NCBI RefSeq assembly: GCF_900103665.1
Contig: NZ_FNGY01000012.1
Span: 1-64,000, forward strand
Length of the DNA: 64,000 nt
Direction of reading: 5' to 3'
Origin: Pedobacter steynii
GTDB lineage: Bacteria > Bacteroidota > Bacteroidia > Sphingobacteriales > Sphingobacteriaceae
Shown: one piece after another, positions 43,674 through 53,022 of the stretch
How positions within the stretch are numbered: the stretch's first letter is position 1
Layout of the letters: each line of letters begins with the position of its first letter
Made by a program: the position numbers and the translations under genes
Notes under the pieces: model-generated
Told to the model about the DNA's origin: nothing
Databases searched by the model: none
What the model saw: only the letters and a program-made list of their open reading frames with translations

Positions 43674-44684
43674 ATGCTATCTGTTTCTGAAATAAAATCA
43701 TTGCTGGCTACGCCGCAGAAAATTGTAATTACCACCCATCATAAACCTGATGGTGATGCGATGGGTTCATCTCTGGGCTTATATGCTTATCTGATCCAAA
43801 AGGGGCACCATGTAAAGGTGATTACACCTACGGACTATCCCTACTTTTTACATTGGCTTCCCAATAACTCAGATGTAATTATTTACACAGAGCAACAGGA
43901 GCTATCTGCTAAATTAGTGGAAGAGGCCTCTATGATCTTTTGCCTGGATTTCAACAGTCTGAGCAGAATCAATGAACTTGGAGAATTGGTAAGGGCATCT
44001 GATGCCTATAAGATTATGATCGACCATCACCTGGATCCTGAAGATTTTGATGACTATCGTCATTGGAGTATCAGTGCCTGCGCAGCAGCTCAGCTGGTTT
44101 ATGATTTTATCGTAAATGAACTGAAAGAAGGGGAATTCATGAATAAGGATATTGCGACCTGTTTATATACAGGGATCATGACCGATTCCGGATCTTTCCG
44201 TTTTCCTTCTGCAGATTCGACCGTTTATCGGATTGCAGCAGACCTGATCGACTGTGGTGCCGAACATTGGAGGATTCATCAACTGGTGTACGATAATGCA
44301 ACTGAAAACCGTTTGCGTTTCCTTGGACATTGTTTGAGCAATAAGCTGGAAATTCTTCGGGATCTCCGCACAGCGATCATTACCGTGACTAAAGAGGAGT
44401 TGAAAGCATTCAATATTCAAACAGGTGATACGGAAGGAATTGTAAATTATGCACTGTCTGTAAACGGAATAAAACTAGCTGCATTTATTATTGAAAGAAC
44501 TGATAAAGTTAAATTATCTTTGCGCTCCACCGGGGATTTTCCTGCCAATGAAATTTGCAAGAAATATTTTAACGGAGGAGGCCATAGGAATGCTGCAGGT
44601 GGGTATTCTGACCATAATCTGGAAGATACTGTACTGGAATTTAAGGCGTTATTAAGTGATTATAAAACGCAGTTGTTACAGTAA
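43674..44684 (+). CDS. DHH family phosphoesterase (nanoRNase/pAp phosphatase, NrnA-like)
   Basis: 336 residues. The DHH domain motifs are HKPDGDAMGSSLGL, FCLDFNSLSRI, IDHHLDPEDF and TGIMTDSGSFRFPS. The DHHA1 domain ends GGGHRNAAGGYS. Such enzymes degrade 2-5-nt RNAs and dephosphorylate pAp; some act on cyclic dinucleotide products. Which of these applies cannot be decided from sequence. Confidence 0.92.
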   Translation: MLSVSEIKSLLATPQKIVITTHHKPDGDAMGSSLGLYAYLIQKGHHVKVITPTDYPYFLHWLPNNSDVIIYTEQQELSAKLVEEASMIFCLDFNSLSRINELGELVRASDAYKIMIDHHLDPEDFDDYRHWSISACAAAQLVYDFIVNELKEGEFMNKDIATCLYTGIMTDSGSFRFPSADSTVYRIAADLIDCGAEHWRIHQLVYDNATENRLRFLGHCLSNKLEILRDLRTAIITVTKEELKAFNIQTGDTEGIVNYALSVNGIKLAAFIIERTDKVKLSLRSTGDFPANEICKKYFNGGGHRNAAGGYSDHNLEDTVLEFKALLSDYKTQLLQ

Positions 44685-44799
44685 AATACCTCGGCTTTTT
44701 TAGTAGCAAGCAAAGATGAATTAAAAAACGGCGAAGCCCTCTTGAGTACCGCTGAAAGAAAAATAAACATAAAACGAAAAAAAATAATTTAAAAACCAC

Positions 44800-45840
44800 A
44801 TGAAGAAAGGTATAGTAATTCTTTTCGCAGCCACACTTGGATTAGCTGCTTGTAACCAATACAAAAAAGGCCCGGGAGGCTTGATGTACACCATCCACAA
44901 AGATGGCGGTAAAGATAAAATCAAAGAAGGTGATATCGTTAAATTGAACTTTATCCAGAAAACTGAAAAAGATTCAGTAACTGTAAATACTTGGGATATG
45001 GATGCACCACAGGTGTTCCCTGTTCAGAAAAAAGTATATGCAGGTGATATGAACGACGTGTTGACTTTATTTGGAGAAGGCGATAGTGCAACATTCAAAT
45101 TAGATTTAGATACAGTTGCTAAATATTCAGGACAACCAAAACCAGCAAATACAAAAGATAAATACCTTGTATTTACAATTAAAGTAGAAAAAGTATTGCA
45201 AAAAGGTAAAGGTGAGGCTGACTCTACTTTCCAGAAAAAAGCAAGAGATTTCTTTGAAAAAGACTACAAAGCAAACATCGAAAGATTGAAAGGTGCTGAA
45301 GCAGGAAAAATCAAAAAATACATCGCTGATAACAACCTTAAAACTGTGACCACTGCATCAGGATTACAATATGTGATCAGCAAACCAGGTAACGCAGAAA
45401 AACCTGTTTTAGGTGATACCATGATGGTAAACTATACTGGTAAATTAACGACTAAAAAATCTAACGGTAAAGACAATGTGTTTGATACCAGTGATGAGAA
45501 AATCGCTAAGGAATCAGGTAAACACAATCCTATGGCTACCTACGGTCCTCGTCCGATCACTTTAGGTCGTGCAATCCCAGGATTTGATGAAGGCTTAAAA
45601 TTAATCGGTAAAGGTGGAAAAATGACGTTGATCATTCCTTCAAACCTTGCTTATGGTGAAGGTGGTATGCAACAAGGCGGTATCAGTCCTTTCTCTCCAT
45701 TGGTATTTGAAGTTGAATTATCTGACATCAAAAAACCTAAAGCTGCTCCGGCAGGCGTAGCAGGTGCTACTATTGCACCAGTAACTGCGGCTCCGGCAAC
45801 TGCACCAGCTGCAGCGGGACATGAAGGTCACAAACACTAA
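44800..45840 (+). CDS. FKBP-type peptidyl-prolyl isomerase lipoprotein
   Basis: 346 residues. The lipobox LAAC is at 16-19. There is a divergent first FKBP-like half (about 30-130, KEGDIVKLNFIQKTEKDS), a helical linker, and a canonical FKBP domain (about 185-310, GDTMMVNYTGKL, DEGLKLIGKGGKMTLIIPSNLAYGEGG, SPLVFEVEL). The tail is Ala/Pro-rich and ends GHEGHKH, which might bind metal. It probably works at the membrane on exported proteins. Confidence 0.92.
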   Translation: MKKGIVILFAATLGLAACNQYKKGPGGLMYTIHKDGGKDKIKEGDIVKLNFIQKTEKDSVTVNTWDMDAPQVFPVQKKVYAGDMNDVLTLFGEGDSATFKLDLDTVAKYSGQPKPANTKDKYLVFTIKVEKVLQKGKGEADSTFQKKARDFFEKDYKANIERLKGAEAGKIKKYIADNNLKTVTTASGLQYVISKPGNAEKPVLGDTMMVNYTGKLTTKKSNGKDNVFDTSDEKIAKESGKHNPMATYGPRPITLGRAIPGFDEGLKLIGKGGKMTLIIPSNLAYGEGGMQQGGISPFSPLVFEVELSDIKKPKAAPAGVAGATIAPVTAAPATAPAAAGHEGHKH

Positions 45841-45901
45841 TAAAGTAAAAAGGAACATCATGGTCTGAAAGCATGACCGGGTGTTGCTCATAAAATAGAA
45901 G

Positions 45902-45934
45902 CCCTGTCCGGATATTCCGGACAGGGTTTTTTTA
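45902..45934 (+). terminator. Terminator of the FKBP lipoprotein gene
   Basis: CCCTGTCCGGA pairs with TCCGGACAGGG around a 3-nt loop, followed by seven T. The tatD promoter box starts within 2 nt. Confidence 0.95.
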
Positions 45935-45935
45935 T

Positions 45936-45943
45936 TAACTTTG
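45936..45943 (+). promoter_or_regulatory. TAnnTTTG box of tatD, likely leaderless
   Basis: TAACTTTG ends 3 nt before the ATG at 45947 and contains the alternative TTG start at 45941, which is therefore rejected. Confidence 0.65.
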
Positions 45944-45946
45944 TCC

Positions 45947-46714
45947 ATGCTTTTTACGGATACCCATACCCACCTATATTACGAAACAGACCCTGAAAAA
46001 CTGGACTTATTGATACAACGTTGCCTTGATAACAAAGTAGAACGTTTGTTCTTACCTAATGTTGATATTGCTTCGATCGCTAAGATTGATGACATGGTTA
46101 AACGATACCCTGGTCATTGTTTTGCAATGGCAGGACTACATCCCTGCGATGTAAAAGAAGATTATGAGCTGGTACTGGACCAGATTTGCGAAAGTATTGT
46201 AGACCGGGAAATCTATGCCATTGGCGAAATTGGAATTGACCTTCATTGGGATAAAACAACCTTAGAAATTCAACAGATAGCCTTTTCTGAGCAAATTAAA
46301 TGGGCAAAAGACCTTAATCTACCCATCGTTATCCATTGTCGTGAGGCCTTTGACGAGATCTTTGAGATTCTGGAAAAAGAGAAAGACGATAAATTAAGAG
46401 GGATTTTGCACTGCTTTACCGGTAATCTGGAACAAGCCAGAAAAGCCATAGACCTGGGATTTTATTTAGGAATTGGTGGCGTGGTGACTTATAAAAAAGC
46501 AGGTCTTGATGAAGTATTGAAAGATATTCCATTGGCAAACCTGGTTTTAGAGACGGATTCTCCTTACCTGGCTCCGGTTCCCTTCCGCGGGAAACCAAAT
46601 GAAAGCAGTTATCTTGTTCATATTGCCGAGAAATTAGCAGATATTTACCAGACCAATATAGAGGAAATCGCTGAAGTAACCACAGCAAATTCCAGGAGCA
46701 TCTTTAACATTTAA
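45947..46714 (+). CDS. tatD: TatD family metal-dependent DNase
   Basis: 255 residues from ATG. Metal-site motifs are FTDTHTHLYY, GEIGIDLHW, VIHCREAFDE, LHCFTGN and ETDSPYLAPVPFRGKPNESSYL. It is a 3'-5' exonuclease family with roles in DNA repair or decay. It heads a rightward set: the asparaginase starts 3 nt after its stop. Confidence 0.93.
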   Translation: MLFTDTHTHLYYETDPEKLDLLIQRCLDNKVERLFLPNVDIASIAKIDDMVKRYPGHCFAMAGLHPCDVKEDYELVLDQICESIVDREIYAIGEIGIDLHWDKTTLEIQQIAFSEQIKWAKDLNLPIVIHCREAFDEIFEILEKEKDDKLRGILHCFTGNLEQARKAIDLGFYLGIGGVVTYKKAGLDEVLKDIPLANLVLETDSPYLAPVPFRGKPNESSYLVHIAEKLADIYQTNIEEIAEVTTANSRSIFNI

Positions 46715-46717
46715 TCA

Positions 46718-47737
46718 ATGACCAAAATACTGATCATCTACACCGGTGGAACCATAGGGATGGTAAATGACCCTAAAACCGGTGTCCTTATTCCTTTTAA
46801 CTTCGAGCAAATTCAACAAAATGTACCTGAACTGGCCAGGTTAAATTACGACCTTTCGGTGTATTCTTTTGATCCCATTCTTGATTCCTCTAATATGGAT
46901 CCCCTGATTTGGGAGCAATTAGCGAAGCTGATTCAGGATAAATATGAAGAGTTTGATGGATTTGTAGTGCTGCATGGTTCAGATACCATGTCCTTTACCG
47001 CGTCTGCATTGAGCTTTATGTTGGAAAATCTCTCTAAACCAGTCATCCTTACCGGGTCTCAATTGCCAATAGGTGAGATTAGAACAGATGCAAAAGAGAA
47101 CCTGATCACGGCACTGGAAATAGCGGCCATGAAAAAACAAGGAAAGGCAATGGTTCCGGAAGTATGTATTTATTTTGATTACCAGTTGTTTCGAGGCAAC
47201 AGGTCTATTAAGTACAATTCTGAGAAATTTGAGGCCTTCCGTTCGCCAAATTATCCGATTCTTGCAGAAGCAGGGGTACACCTGTCTTTCTTTAAGAATT
47301 ACATTGCAAAACAACCTACTGAAGCACTTAAGGTACATACCAGCTTCAATTCAAATATCGGCGTATTAAAACTTTATCCCGGAATTTCAGCCCAGGCTGT
47401 TCATGCGATTACCAAATCAGGTGTAGATGCCATCGTGCTGGAAACATTTGGTTCCGGAAATACGACGACTGCCGAATGGTTCATTTCCAGTTTACAGGAT
47501 GCTGTTAATAGCGGTAAGCTGATCATCGACATTACCCAATGCAAAAGAGGTTCTGTAGAGTTGGGTAAGTATGAAACGAGTAAAAAACTTCAGCAAATGG
47601 GGGTCATTAGTGGCTATGATACGACTTTTGAAGCCACTATCACTAAATTAATGTACCTGATGGGGCAGGGCTTATCAAATGAAGAAGTTGCAGTTTTAAT
47701 GGAACAATCTTTAAGAGGAGAGCTGACGGCCAGCTAA
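46718..47737 (+). CDS. ansA: Type I (cytoplasmic) L-asparaginase
   Basis: 339 residues. The nucleophile motif is IYTGGTIGM near the N terminus, with the second catalytic Thr in LHGSDTMSFTASALSFML, then TGSQLPIGEIRTDAKENL. It lacks a signal peptide, so it is cytoplasmic. It lies 3 nt after tatD and 1 nt before the SUMF1-like gene, a tight operon. Confidence 0.93.
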   Translation: MTKILIIYTGGTIGMVNDPKTGVLIPFNFEQIQQNVPELARLNYDLSVYSFDPILDSSNMDPLIWEQLAKLIQDKYEEFDGFVVLHGSDTMSFTASALSFMLENLSKPVILTGSQLPIGEIRTDAKENLITALEIAAMKKQGKAMVPEVCIYFDYQLFRGNRSIKYNSEKFEAFRSPNYPILAEAGVHLSFFKNYIAKQPTEALKVHTSFNSNIGVLKLYPGISAQAVHAITKSGVDAIVLETFGSGNTTTAEWFISSLQDAVNSGKLIIDITQCKRGSVELGKYETSKKLQQMGVISGYDTTFEATITKLMYLMGQGLSNEEVAVLMEQSLRGELTAS

Positions 47738-47738
47738 T

Positions 47739-48398
47739 ATGGAAATAGATAAGGATCTACTGGTTGAAATTCCTGCCGGGGAGATTGTATTGCGGGACGA
47801 TAGGATCAAAAAAGAATGGTCGGTGAAAATCGATCCTTTTCTGATTGCCAGATATCCGGTAACTCAGGATCTTTATTTTTCCATTACAAAAGAATCTCCA
47901 TCTTTCTTTAAGGGAGATAAAAAACCTGTGGAACAAGTAACCTGGAAAGATGCCATTACTTTCTGTAACCTGCTTTCCCGGAAATCCGGACTCAATGAAT
48001 GTTACCTCATCGGTGATGATATTCTCTTTGATGTAAAGGCAAATGGTTATCGGCTTCCATTAGAGGCCGAATGGGAGTATGCCTGTAAAGCAGGAACCCA
48101 GGAAGCCAGATATGGTAATCTTGATGAAATTGCCTGGTATAAGGGGAATTCTCAAGGTAGCACCCATGAAGTTGGTACAAAAGTTCCAAATGCCTGGGGC
48201 TTATATGATATGCTGGGGGATGTTTGGGAATGGTGCTCGGATATCTATGACGAAGAGGTTTACGGTTCTTACCGCATCTTTCGCGGAGGAGGCTGGTGTG
48301 ATGAGGCGAGAGGATGTTTGACAACCAACCGCAGACGTAGTCATCCAACCTCGTTCAAAATTGATGACCTTGGATTTCGGCTCGCCAGGTCTTTATAA
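47739..48398 (+). CDS. SUMF1/formylglycine-generating-enzyme-like protein
   Basis: 219 residues, with no signal peptide. Family motifs are ARYPVTQDLYFSITKESPSFF, PVEQVTWKDAITFCNLLSRKSGL, YRLPLEAEWEYACKAG, PNAWGLYDMLGDVWEWCSD, FRGGGWCDEARGC and DLGFRLAR. Two cysteines lie in WCDEARGC, but the spacing differs from the active pair of formylglycine-generating enzymes, so catalysis is uncertain. The protein starts 1 nt after ansA. No sulfatase gene is near. Confidence 0.85.
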   Translation: MEIDKDLLVEIPAGEIVLRDDRIKKEWSVKIDPFLIARYPVTQDLYFSITKESPSFFKGDKKPVEQVTWKDAITFCNLLSRKSGLNECYLIGDDILFDVKANGYRLPLEAEWEYACKAGTQEARYGNLDEIAWYKGNSQGSTHEVGTKVPNAWGLYDMLGDVWEWCSDIYDEEVYGSYRIFRGGGWCDEARGCLTTNRRRSHPTSFKIDDLGFRLARSL

Positions 48399-48495
48399 GG
48401 TATCGCTTTCTGTATAGTTGTGTCATTAATAAGGGAATATTTTCGATACTTCAATTATAACCTTAATTTTGTATTTCAATAGCATATAGACAGGA

Positions 48496-49911
48496 ATGAA
48501 GATAGAACAGATATACACAGGTTGTTTAGCAGAAGCGGCTTATTACATAGAGAGTAACGGCGAAGCGGCAATCATTGATCCTTTGCGTGAGGTTGAACCT
48601 TACCTGAAACGTGCGCAAAAAGACAATGCAACGATAAAGTATATTTTTGAAACTCATTTCCATGCAGATTTTGTGTCCGGACATGTGGATCTTGCCGAAA
48701 AATCAGGAGCTGAGATTGTCTACGGACCGACTGCTCAGACAACCTTCAAGTCGCTGATTGCAAAAGACGGAGAACAATTTAAGATCGGAGCACTGACCAT
48801 TACGACTTTGCATACACCAGGCCATACGCCGGAATCTACGACCTATCTGTTGACGGATGAGGATGGTAAAGCACATTGTATTTTTACAGGTGATACCCTG
48901 TTTATCGGAGATGTTGGGCGTCCTGATCTGGCTCAAAAAGGAGAGTTGACCATGGAAGATATGGCGGCCACTTTATATGACTCCTTACAAAATAAGATTC
49001 TGACCCTTCCGGATGATATCCTGGTTTATCCTGCTCATGGAGCGGGTTCTGCCTGTGGTAAAAATATGAGCAAAGAGACTTTCGATACATTGGGACACCA
49101 GAAAGAAGTGAATTACGCATTGAAAGCGGCGACAAAAGAACAGTTTATAAAAGAAGTAACAGAGGGTATTTTACCTCCACCACAATATTTTGCCAAAAAT
49201 GCGGCCATGAATAAACATGGCTATGAAAGTTTTGACGAAGTTTATGAAAAAGGCCTGACGCCCTTATCACCTGATGAGTTTGAAGCCATGGCCAACCTCA
49301 GCGGAGCCGTGATTCTGGATACCAGAGATCCACAGGTTTTTGCTAAAGGTTTTATCCCTTCTTCGGTAAATATCGGACTTAACGGACAGTTTGCCCCTTG
49401 GGTGGGCGCGTTGATCACCGATTTAAAACAACCGTTATTATTGGTTTGTGAAGCCGGAAAAGAAGAAGAAGCCATTACACGTCTGGCTAGGGTAGGGTAC
49501 GACAATACCATCGGTTTCTTATCTGATGGAATTGTATTGTGGCAATCCGCAGGTAAAGACCTGGATACGATCAGCTCTATTTCTGCATCAGAATTTGAGA
49601 ATGTGTTGAATAACAATGAAAATATTCATGCGCTGGATGTTAGGAAACCAGGTGAATATGAAGCTGAACACCTGGAACAAACCTTAACACGTCCGTTGGA
49701 TTATATCAACGACTGGACCAATGAGATTGACCATAAGGAGACTTACTACATTCATTGTGCAGGTGGCTACCGATCGATGATTGCTGCTTCAATTCTTAAA
49801 GCCCGTGGAGTAGAAAATGTGATTGATGTTGCAGGTGGTTATGGAGCGATTAAATCTACCGGTTTAAAACGCACAGACTTTGCCTGTCCTTCAAAAGCAA
49901 TGAAGGCTTAA
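48496..49911 (+). CDS. Persulfide dioxygenase-rhodanese fusion (CstB-like)
   Basis: 471 residues. The N-terminal metallo-beta-lactamase/ETHE1-like domain (1-235) has iron and active-site motifs THFHADFVSGH (53-63), HTPGHTPES and FTGDTLFIGDVGRPDL. Two rhodanese domains follow (about 265-360 with C318 in VCEAGKEE, and 375-465 with C421 in HCAGGYRS). This is the architecture of CstB-type enzymes, which oxidise low-molecular-weight persulfides. ypdA follows 26 nt later, so bacillithiol persulfide is the likely substrate. A TAATTTTG box (48464-48471) lies 24 nt upstream. Confidence 0.92.
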   Translation: MKIEQIYTGCLAEAAYYIESNGEAAIIDPLREVEPYLKRAQKDNATIKYIFETHFHADFVSGHVDLAEKSGAEIVYGPTAQTTFKSLIAKDGEQFKIGALTITTLHTPGHTPESTTYLLTDEDGKAHCIFTGDTLFIGDVGRPDLAQKGELTMEDMAATLYDSLQNKILTLPDDILVYPAHGAGSACGKNMSKETFDTLGHQKEVNYALKAATKEQFIKEVTEGILPPPQYFAKNAAMNKHGYESFDEVYEKGLTPLSPDEFEAMANLSGAVILDTRDPQVFAKGFIPSSVNIGLNGQFAPWVGALITDLKQPLLLVCEAGKEEEAITRLARVGYDNTIGFLSDGIVLWQSAGKDLDTISSISASEFENVLNNNENIHALDVRKPGEYEAEHLEQTLTRPLDYINDWTNEIDHKETYYIHCAGGYRSMIAASILKARGVENVIDVAGGYGAIKSTGLKRTDFACPSKAMKA

Positions 49912-49937
49912 CTATAGATAAAAACATAAGAAAATTA

Positions 49938-50900
49938 ATGAGCGACTACGATGTACTGATTATCGGTGCCGGCCCTATAGGTATGGCTTGCGCTATTGAA
50001 GCGAAAAAGGCCGGGCTGAGTTATGTCATCGTGGAAAAAGGTGCCCTGGTTAACAGTTTGTATAACTATCCGGTTTTTATGACCTTCTTCTCAACTTCCC
50101 AGCGTCTGGAAATCGGTGATGTTCCTTTTGTGAGCATCAACCCTAAACCTAACCGGAATGAAGCAGTGGAGTATTACAGGAGAGTAGCTGAAAAGTTTTC
50201 TTTAAATATCCATTTGTTTGAAAGGGTAGACAAAGTAAGGAAAGAGGTAGATGGACTGTTTGAAGTCGGAACTTCTAAAACAACTTATAAAGCGAAGCAG
50301 GTGATCATTGCTACCGGGTTCTATGATATCCCCTTGCTGATGAACATTCCGGGTGAAACCTTGCCTAAGGTTACGCACTATTATAAAGATCCACATTTGT
50401 ATGCTTTTCAGAATGTCGTGGTGATCGGGGCAAACAATTCTGCCATAGATGCGGCATTGGAAACTTACCGGAAGGGTGCAAAAGTAACCCTGGTGATCCG
50501 TCGCGGAGAGATCGGTTCTTACGTGAAATATTGGGTAAGGCCTGACATCGAAAACAGGATTAAAGAAAGAGAGATTACCGCTCATTTTAATTCAGAAGTC
50601 CTGTCTATTACACCAGATCAGGTGAGGATTAAGACGCCGGAAGGAGAGCAGGTGATTGAGAATGATTTTGTAATCGCCATGACTGGTTATCAGCCTGATT
50701 TTGGAATGCTGGCAAAATTGGGAGTAGAGATGGGGGATGGTAGTCAGCCTTTCTATGATCCGGAAACGATGGAAAGCAATCTGCCAGGCTTATACCTGGC
50801 AGGAGTGGTCTGTGGCGGGATGGATACCCATAAATGGTTTATAGAAAACAGTAGGGTGCATGCGGAGCAAATCTTTGCCCATATTGCTGCTCAGTTCTAG
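49938..50900 (+). CDS. ypdA: Bacillithiol disulfide reductase YpdA
   Basis: 320 residues, FAD/NADPH flavoprotein. FAD motif GAGPIGMACAIEAKKAGLSYVIVEKG is at 8-33, and the NADPH motif VVVIGANNSAIDAALETYRKGA is near 155-176. NSLYNYPVFMTFFSTSQRLEIG is a YpdA signature. The CxxC of thioredoxin reductases is absent, as expected. It is co-transcribed with the persulfide enzyme. Its 3' end overlaps the convergent hydrolase by 4 bp. Confidence 0.93.
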   Translation: MSDYDVLIIGAGPIGMACAIEAKKAGLSYVIVEKGALVNSLYNYPVFMTFFSTSQRLEIGDVPFVSINPKPNRNEAVEYYRRVAEKFSLNIHLFERVDKVRKEVDGLFEVGTSKTTYKAKQVIIATGFYDIPLLMNIPGETLPKVTHYYKDPHLYAFQNVVVIGANNSAIDAALETYRKGAKVTLVIRRGEIGSYVKYWVRPDIENRIKEREITAHFNSEVLSITPDQVRIKTPEGEQVIENDFVIAMTGYQPDFGMLAKLGVEMGDGSQPFYDPETMESNLPGLYLAGVVCGGMDTHKWFIENSRVHAEQIFAHIAAQF

Positions 50901-51889
50901 TTAATCTTTAATACGGTGTGTGTGAAGCTATCTATAGCCTTCTCTACCGCCGGAATGTCTTTGGAAGTAATGTGAGAACCCAATACATGGCTTGCACCGT
51001 TAGGGATCGCTGTTTTAACTTTTAGATCTTTTGGCGTACCAAGCTCATCAAACATGCTCAGTTCTGCAGAAACTTTCACGGTATGGTCCTGTTCCTGTTC
51101 GTTTTTATAATAATAAAGCAGGAGAACAGGTTGTTTTACTTTTTCAAAAGTCTGTTTGTTCATACTGGTTTCTACCAGTTCCTGAAGTTGCACCGTAGAT
51201 TCCAGACGGTAACGGGTGTACCAGTATTTTTCATAAGTGGAAGACTCTCCTTCGATCACCCTTTCTTTACCCCCAAGGGCTAAGCGGGCGATTTGTAATC
51301 CCCATGGCGCATTCAGCATGAAGGCCATTTTATCATTGATCTCAATGTTTGGAGAAATGAGAATCAGGCTGTTGATCTGATCAGGATAGGTTGCGGCCAG
51401 CTTTAAAGCCAGTGTTCCTCCGGTAGAAGTGCCGACAAGAATAATTTTCTTTCCCAGTTTCTTTCCGATTTCCATGGCTTGTTTGGCGCTTTCCCAAAGA
51501 CGGTCGGCGGTGAAATATTCCATAGCAGCAGTGGTATCTACACCATGATCTGCAAGACGGGCCAGGTATAAGTTGGCTTTGATCTCTTTTGCCAAATGAA
51601 GGTGGACAGGATTTCCCTCTTCTTTGGAGGCCGAATAACCGTGTAAATAGACTACGGCATACTCCGATTGGTTTTTTAAAGCGGAGTCCGCCCAAATAAT
51701 TTCAGCCTCGTTACCAGGTTTTACTTTATGCTGGGATTCGATCTTTTTTACATAATCTTCCAACTGATTGAGGTCTGGAACAGGGGGGATCTCTGTGTTA
51801 TATTCAGGATGCTTAGGCTTGGGGCCCATGAAATATACCACGGTAGCCACCAAAATAACGGCGATAAGTACTTTAAATGTTATTTTCAC
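50897..51889 (-). CDS. Membrane-anchored alpha/beta hydrolase
   Basis: 330 residues starting with GTG at 51889. An N-terminal anchor or signal (KVLIAVILVATVVYFMG) is followed by the hydrolase fold: VYLHGYSASKEEG (oxyanion), nucleophile motif GTSTGG, LILISPNIEI, and a terminal GASHVLGSHI with the catalytic His. It resembles lysophospholipase/carboxylesterase-type enzymes. The substrate is unknown. Confidence 0.85.
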   Translation of the reverse strand: MKITFKVLIAVILVATVVYFMGPKPKHPEYNTEIPPVPDLNQLEDYVKKIESQHKVKPGNEAEIIWADSALKNQSEYAVVYLHGYSASKEEGNPVHLHLAKEIKANLYLARLADHGVDTTAAMEYFTADRLWESAKQAMEIGKKLGKKIILVGTSTGGTLALKLAATYPDQINSLILISPNIEINDKMAFMLNAPWGLQIARLALGGKERVIEGESSTYEKYWYTRYRLESTVQLQELVETSMNKQTFEKVKQPVLLLYYYKNEQEQDHTVKVSAELSMFDELGTPKDLKVKTAIPNGASHVLGSHITSKDIPAVEKAIDSFTHTVLKIN

Positions 51890-51932
51890 TTTAAACTTTT
51901 TACTAAAAGTACGCTTTTAAAGATATTTAATT

Positions 51933-51940
51933 TATGTTTG
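51933..51940 (+). promoter_or_regulatory. TAnnTTTG box of the polyprenyl synthase gene
   Basis: TATGTTTG, 21 nt before the ATG at 51962, in the region shared with the divergent hydrolase gene. Confidence 0.6.
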
Positions 51941-51961
51941 CACACATATTTTTTTACCTGA

Positions 51962-52933
51962 ATGCCAGGAATAAATCAGATAAAACTCCCCATAGCCGCC
52001 GACATAGCTGCCTTTGAAGAAAAATTCAAGGCCTCGATGCATAGTGATGCACCATTGCTCGATAGGATTACCCATTATATTGTTAAAAGAAAGGGTAAAC
52101 AGATTCGTCCGATGTTCGTCTTCTTTGCTGCAAAACTTTGTGGCGGAATCATTGAATCTACACATAGAGGTGCTGCATTAGTAGAGCTTTTACATACCGC
52201 AACGCTTGTTCATGACGATGTAGTCGATAATGCCTATGAAAGAAGAGGTTTCTTTTCTATCAATGCTTTATGGAAAAATAAGATCGCTGTTCTGGTAGGT
52301 GACTATTTATTGGCGAAGGGCTTATTGCTTTCCGTAAATAATGGAGAATTCCGATTGCTGCAAATCGTTTCTGAAGCGGTGAAGCAGATGAGTGAGGGGG
52401 AATTGTTGCAGATTGAGAAAGTAAGGAAAATGGACATCAGCGAAGAACTTTATTTCGATGTGATCCGTCAGAAGACCGCTTCCTTAATTGCCTCCTGTTG
52501 TGCCTGTGGTGCTGCCTCAGCCGGTGCGGATGAAGAGACAATAGAAAAAATGAGGTTGTTCGGTGAAAAGGTAGGCATCGCCTTCCAGATCAAAGACGAT
52601 ACTTTCGATTTTGGTACCGATGATGTTGGGAAACCTTTAGGAATAGACATTAAAGAAAAGAAAGTAACCCTTCCTTTGATTTATGCCCTAAACAGATCAG
52701 AAAAAGCAGAAAAAAAGAGAATTATCAATCTCGTGAAAAACCATCAGGATGAGCCTGCAAAAATACAGGAGATCATTGATTTTGTGAATGCCAAAGAAGG
52801 AGTTCGCTATGCCAATGAGAAAATGGTGCAGTACCAGCAGGAAGCTTTCGAGATCCTTCACAGCTTTGAACCTGGGGAGGCAAGAACAGGCCTGGAGCAA
52901 TTGGTTCGCTATACGACAGAACGTAAGAAATAG
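51962..52933 (+). CDS. Long-chain polyprenyl diphosphate synthase (octaprenyl/heptaprenyl type)
   Basis: 323 residues. First Asp-rich motif LVHDDVVDNAYERRG, second QIKDDTFDFGTDDVGKPLGIDIKEKKVTLPLIYAL. KGKQIRPMFVFFAAKL binds isopentenyl diphosphate. It likely makes the side chain of menaquinone. Product length cannot be fixed from the sequence alone. Confidence 0.92.
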   Translation: MPGINQIKLPIAADIAAFEEKFKASMHSDAPLLDRITHYIVKRKGKQIRPMFVFFAAKLCGGIIESTHRGAALVELLHTATLVHDDVVDNAYERRGFFSINALWKNKIAVLVGDYLLAKGLLLSVNNGEFRLLQIVSEAVKQMSEGELLQIEKVRKMDISEELYFDVIRQKTASLIASCCACGAASAGADEETIEKMRLFGEKVGIAFQIKDDTFDFGTDDVGKPLGIDIKEKKVTLPLIYALNRSEKAEKKRIINLVKNHQDEPAKIQEIIDFVNAKEGVRYANEKMVQYQQEAFEILHSFEPGEARTGLEQLVRYTTERKK

Positions 52934-53022
52934 TCTTTCGCAATAGATTTGTTGCAGAACAAAAAAGAAAGAACGTAGGACATCGCGGTCAAAATTCTTA
53001 TTTTCATCAAAAAAACATCTTT

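Noticed and set aside
45941..45946. TTG start for tatD
   Set aside because: It lies inside the promoter box; the ATG at 45947 begins directly with the conserved FTDTHTH motif.
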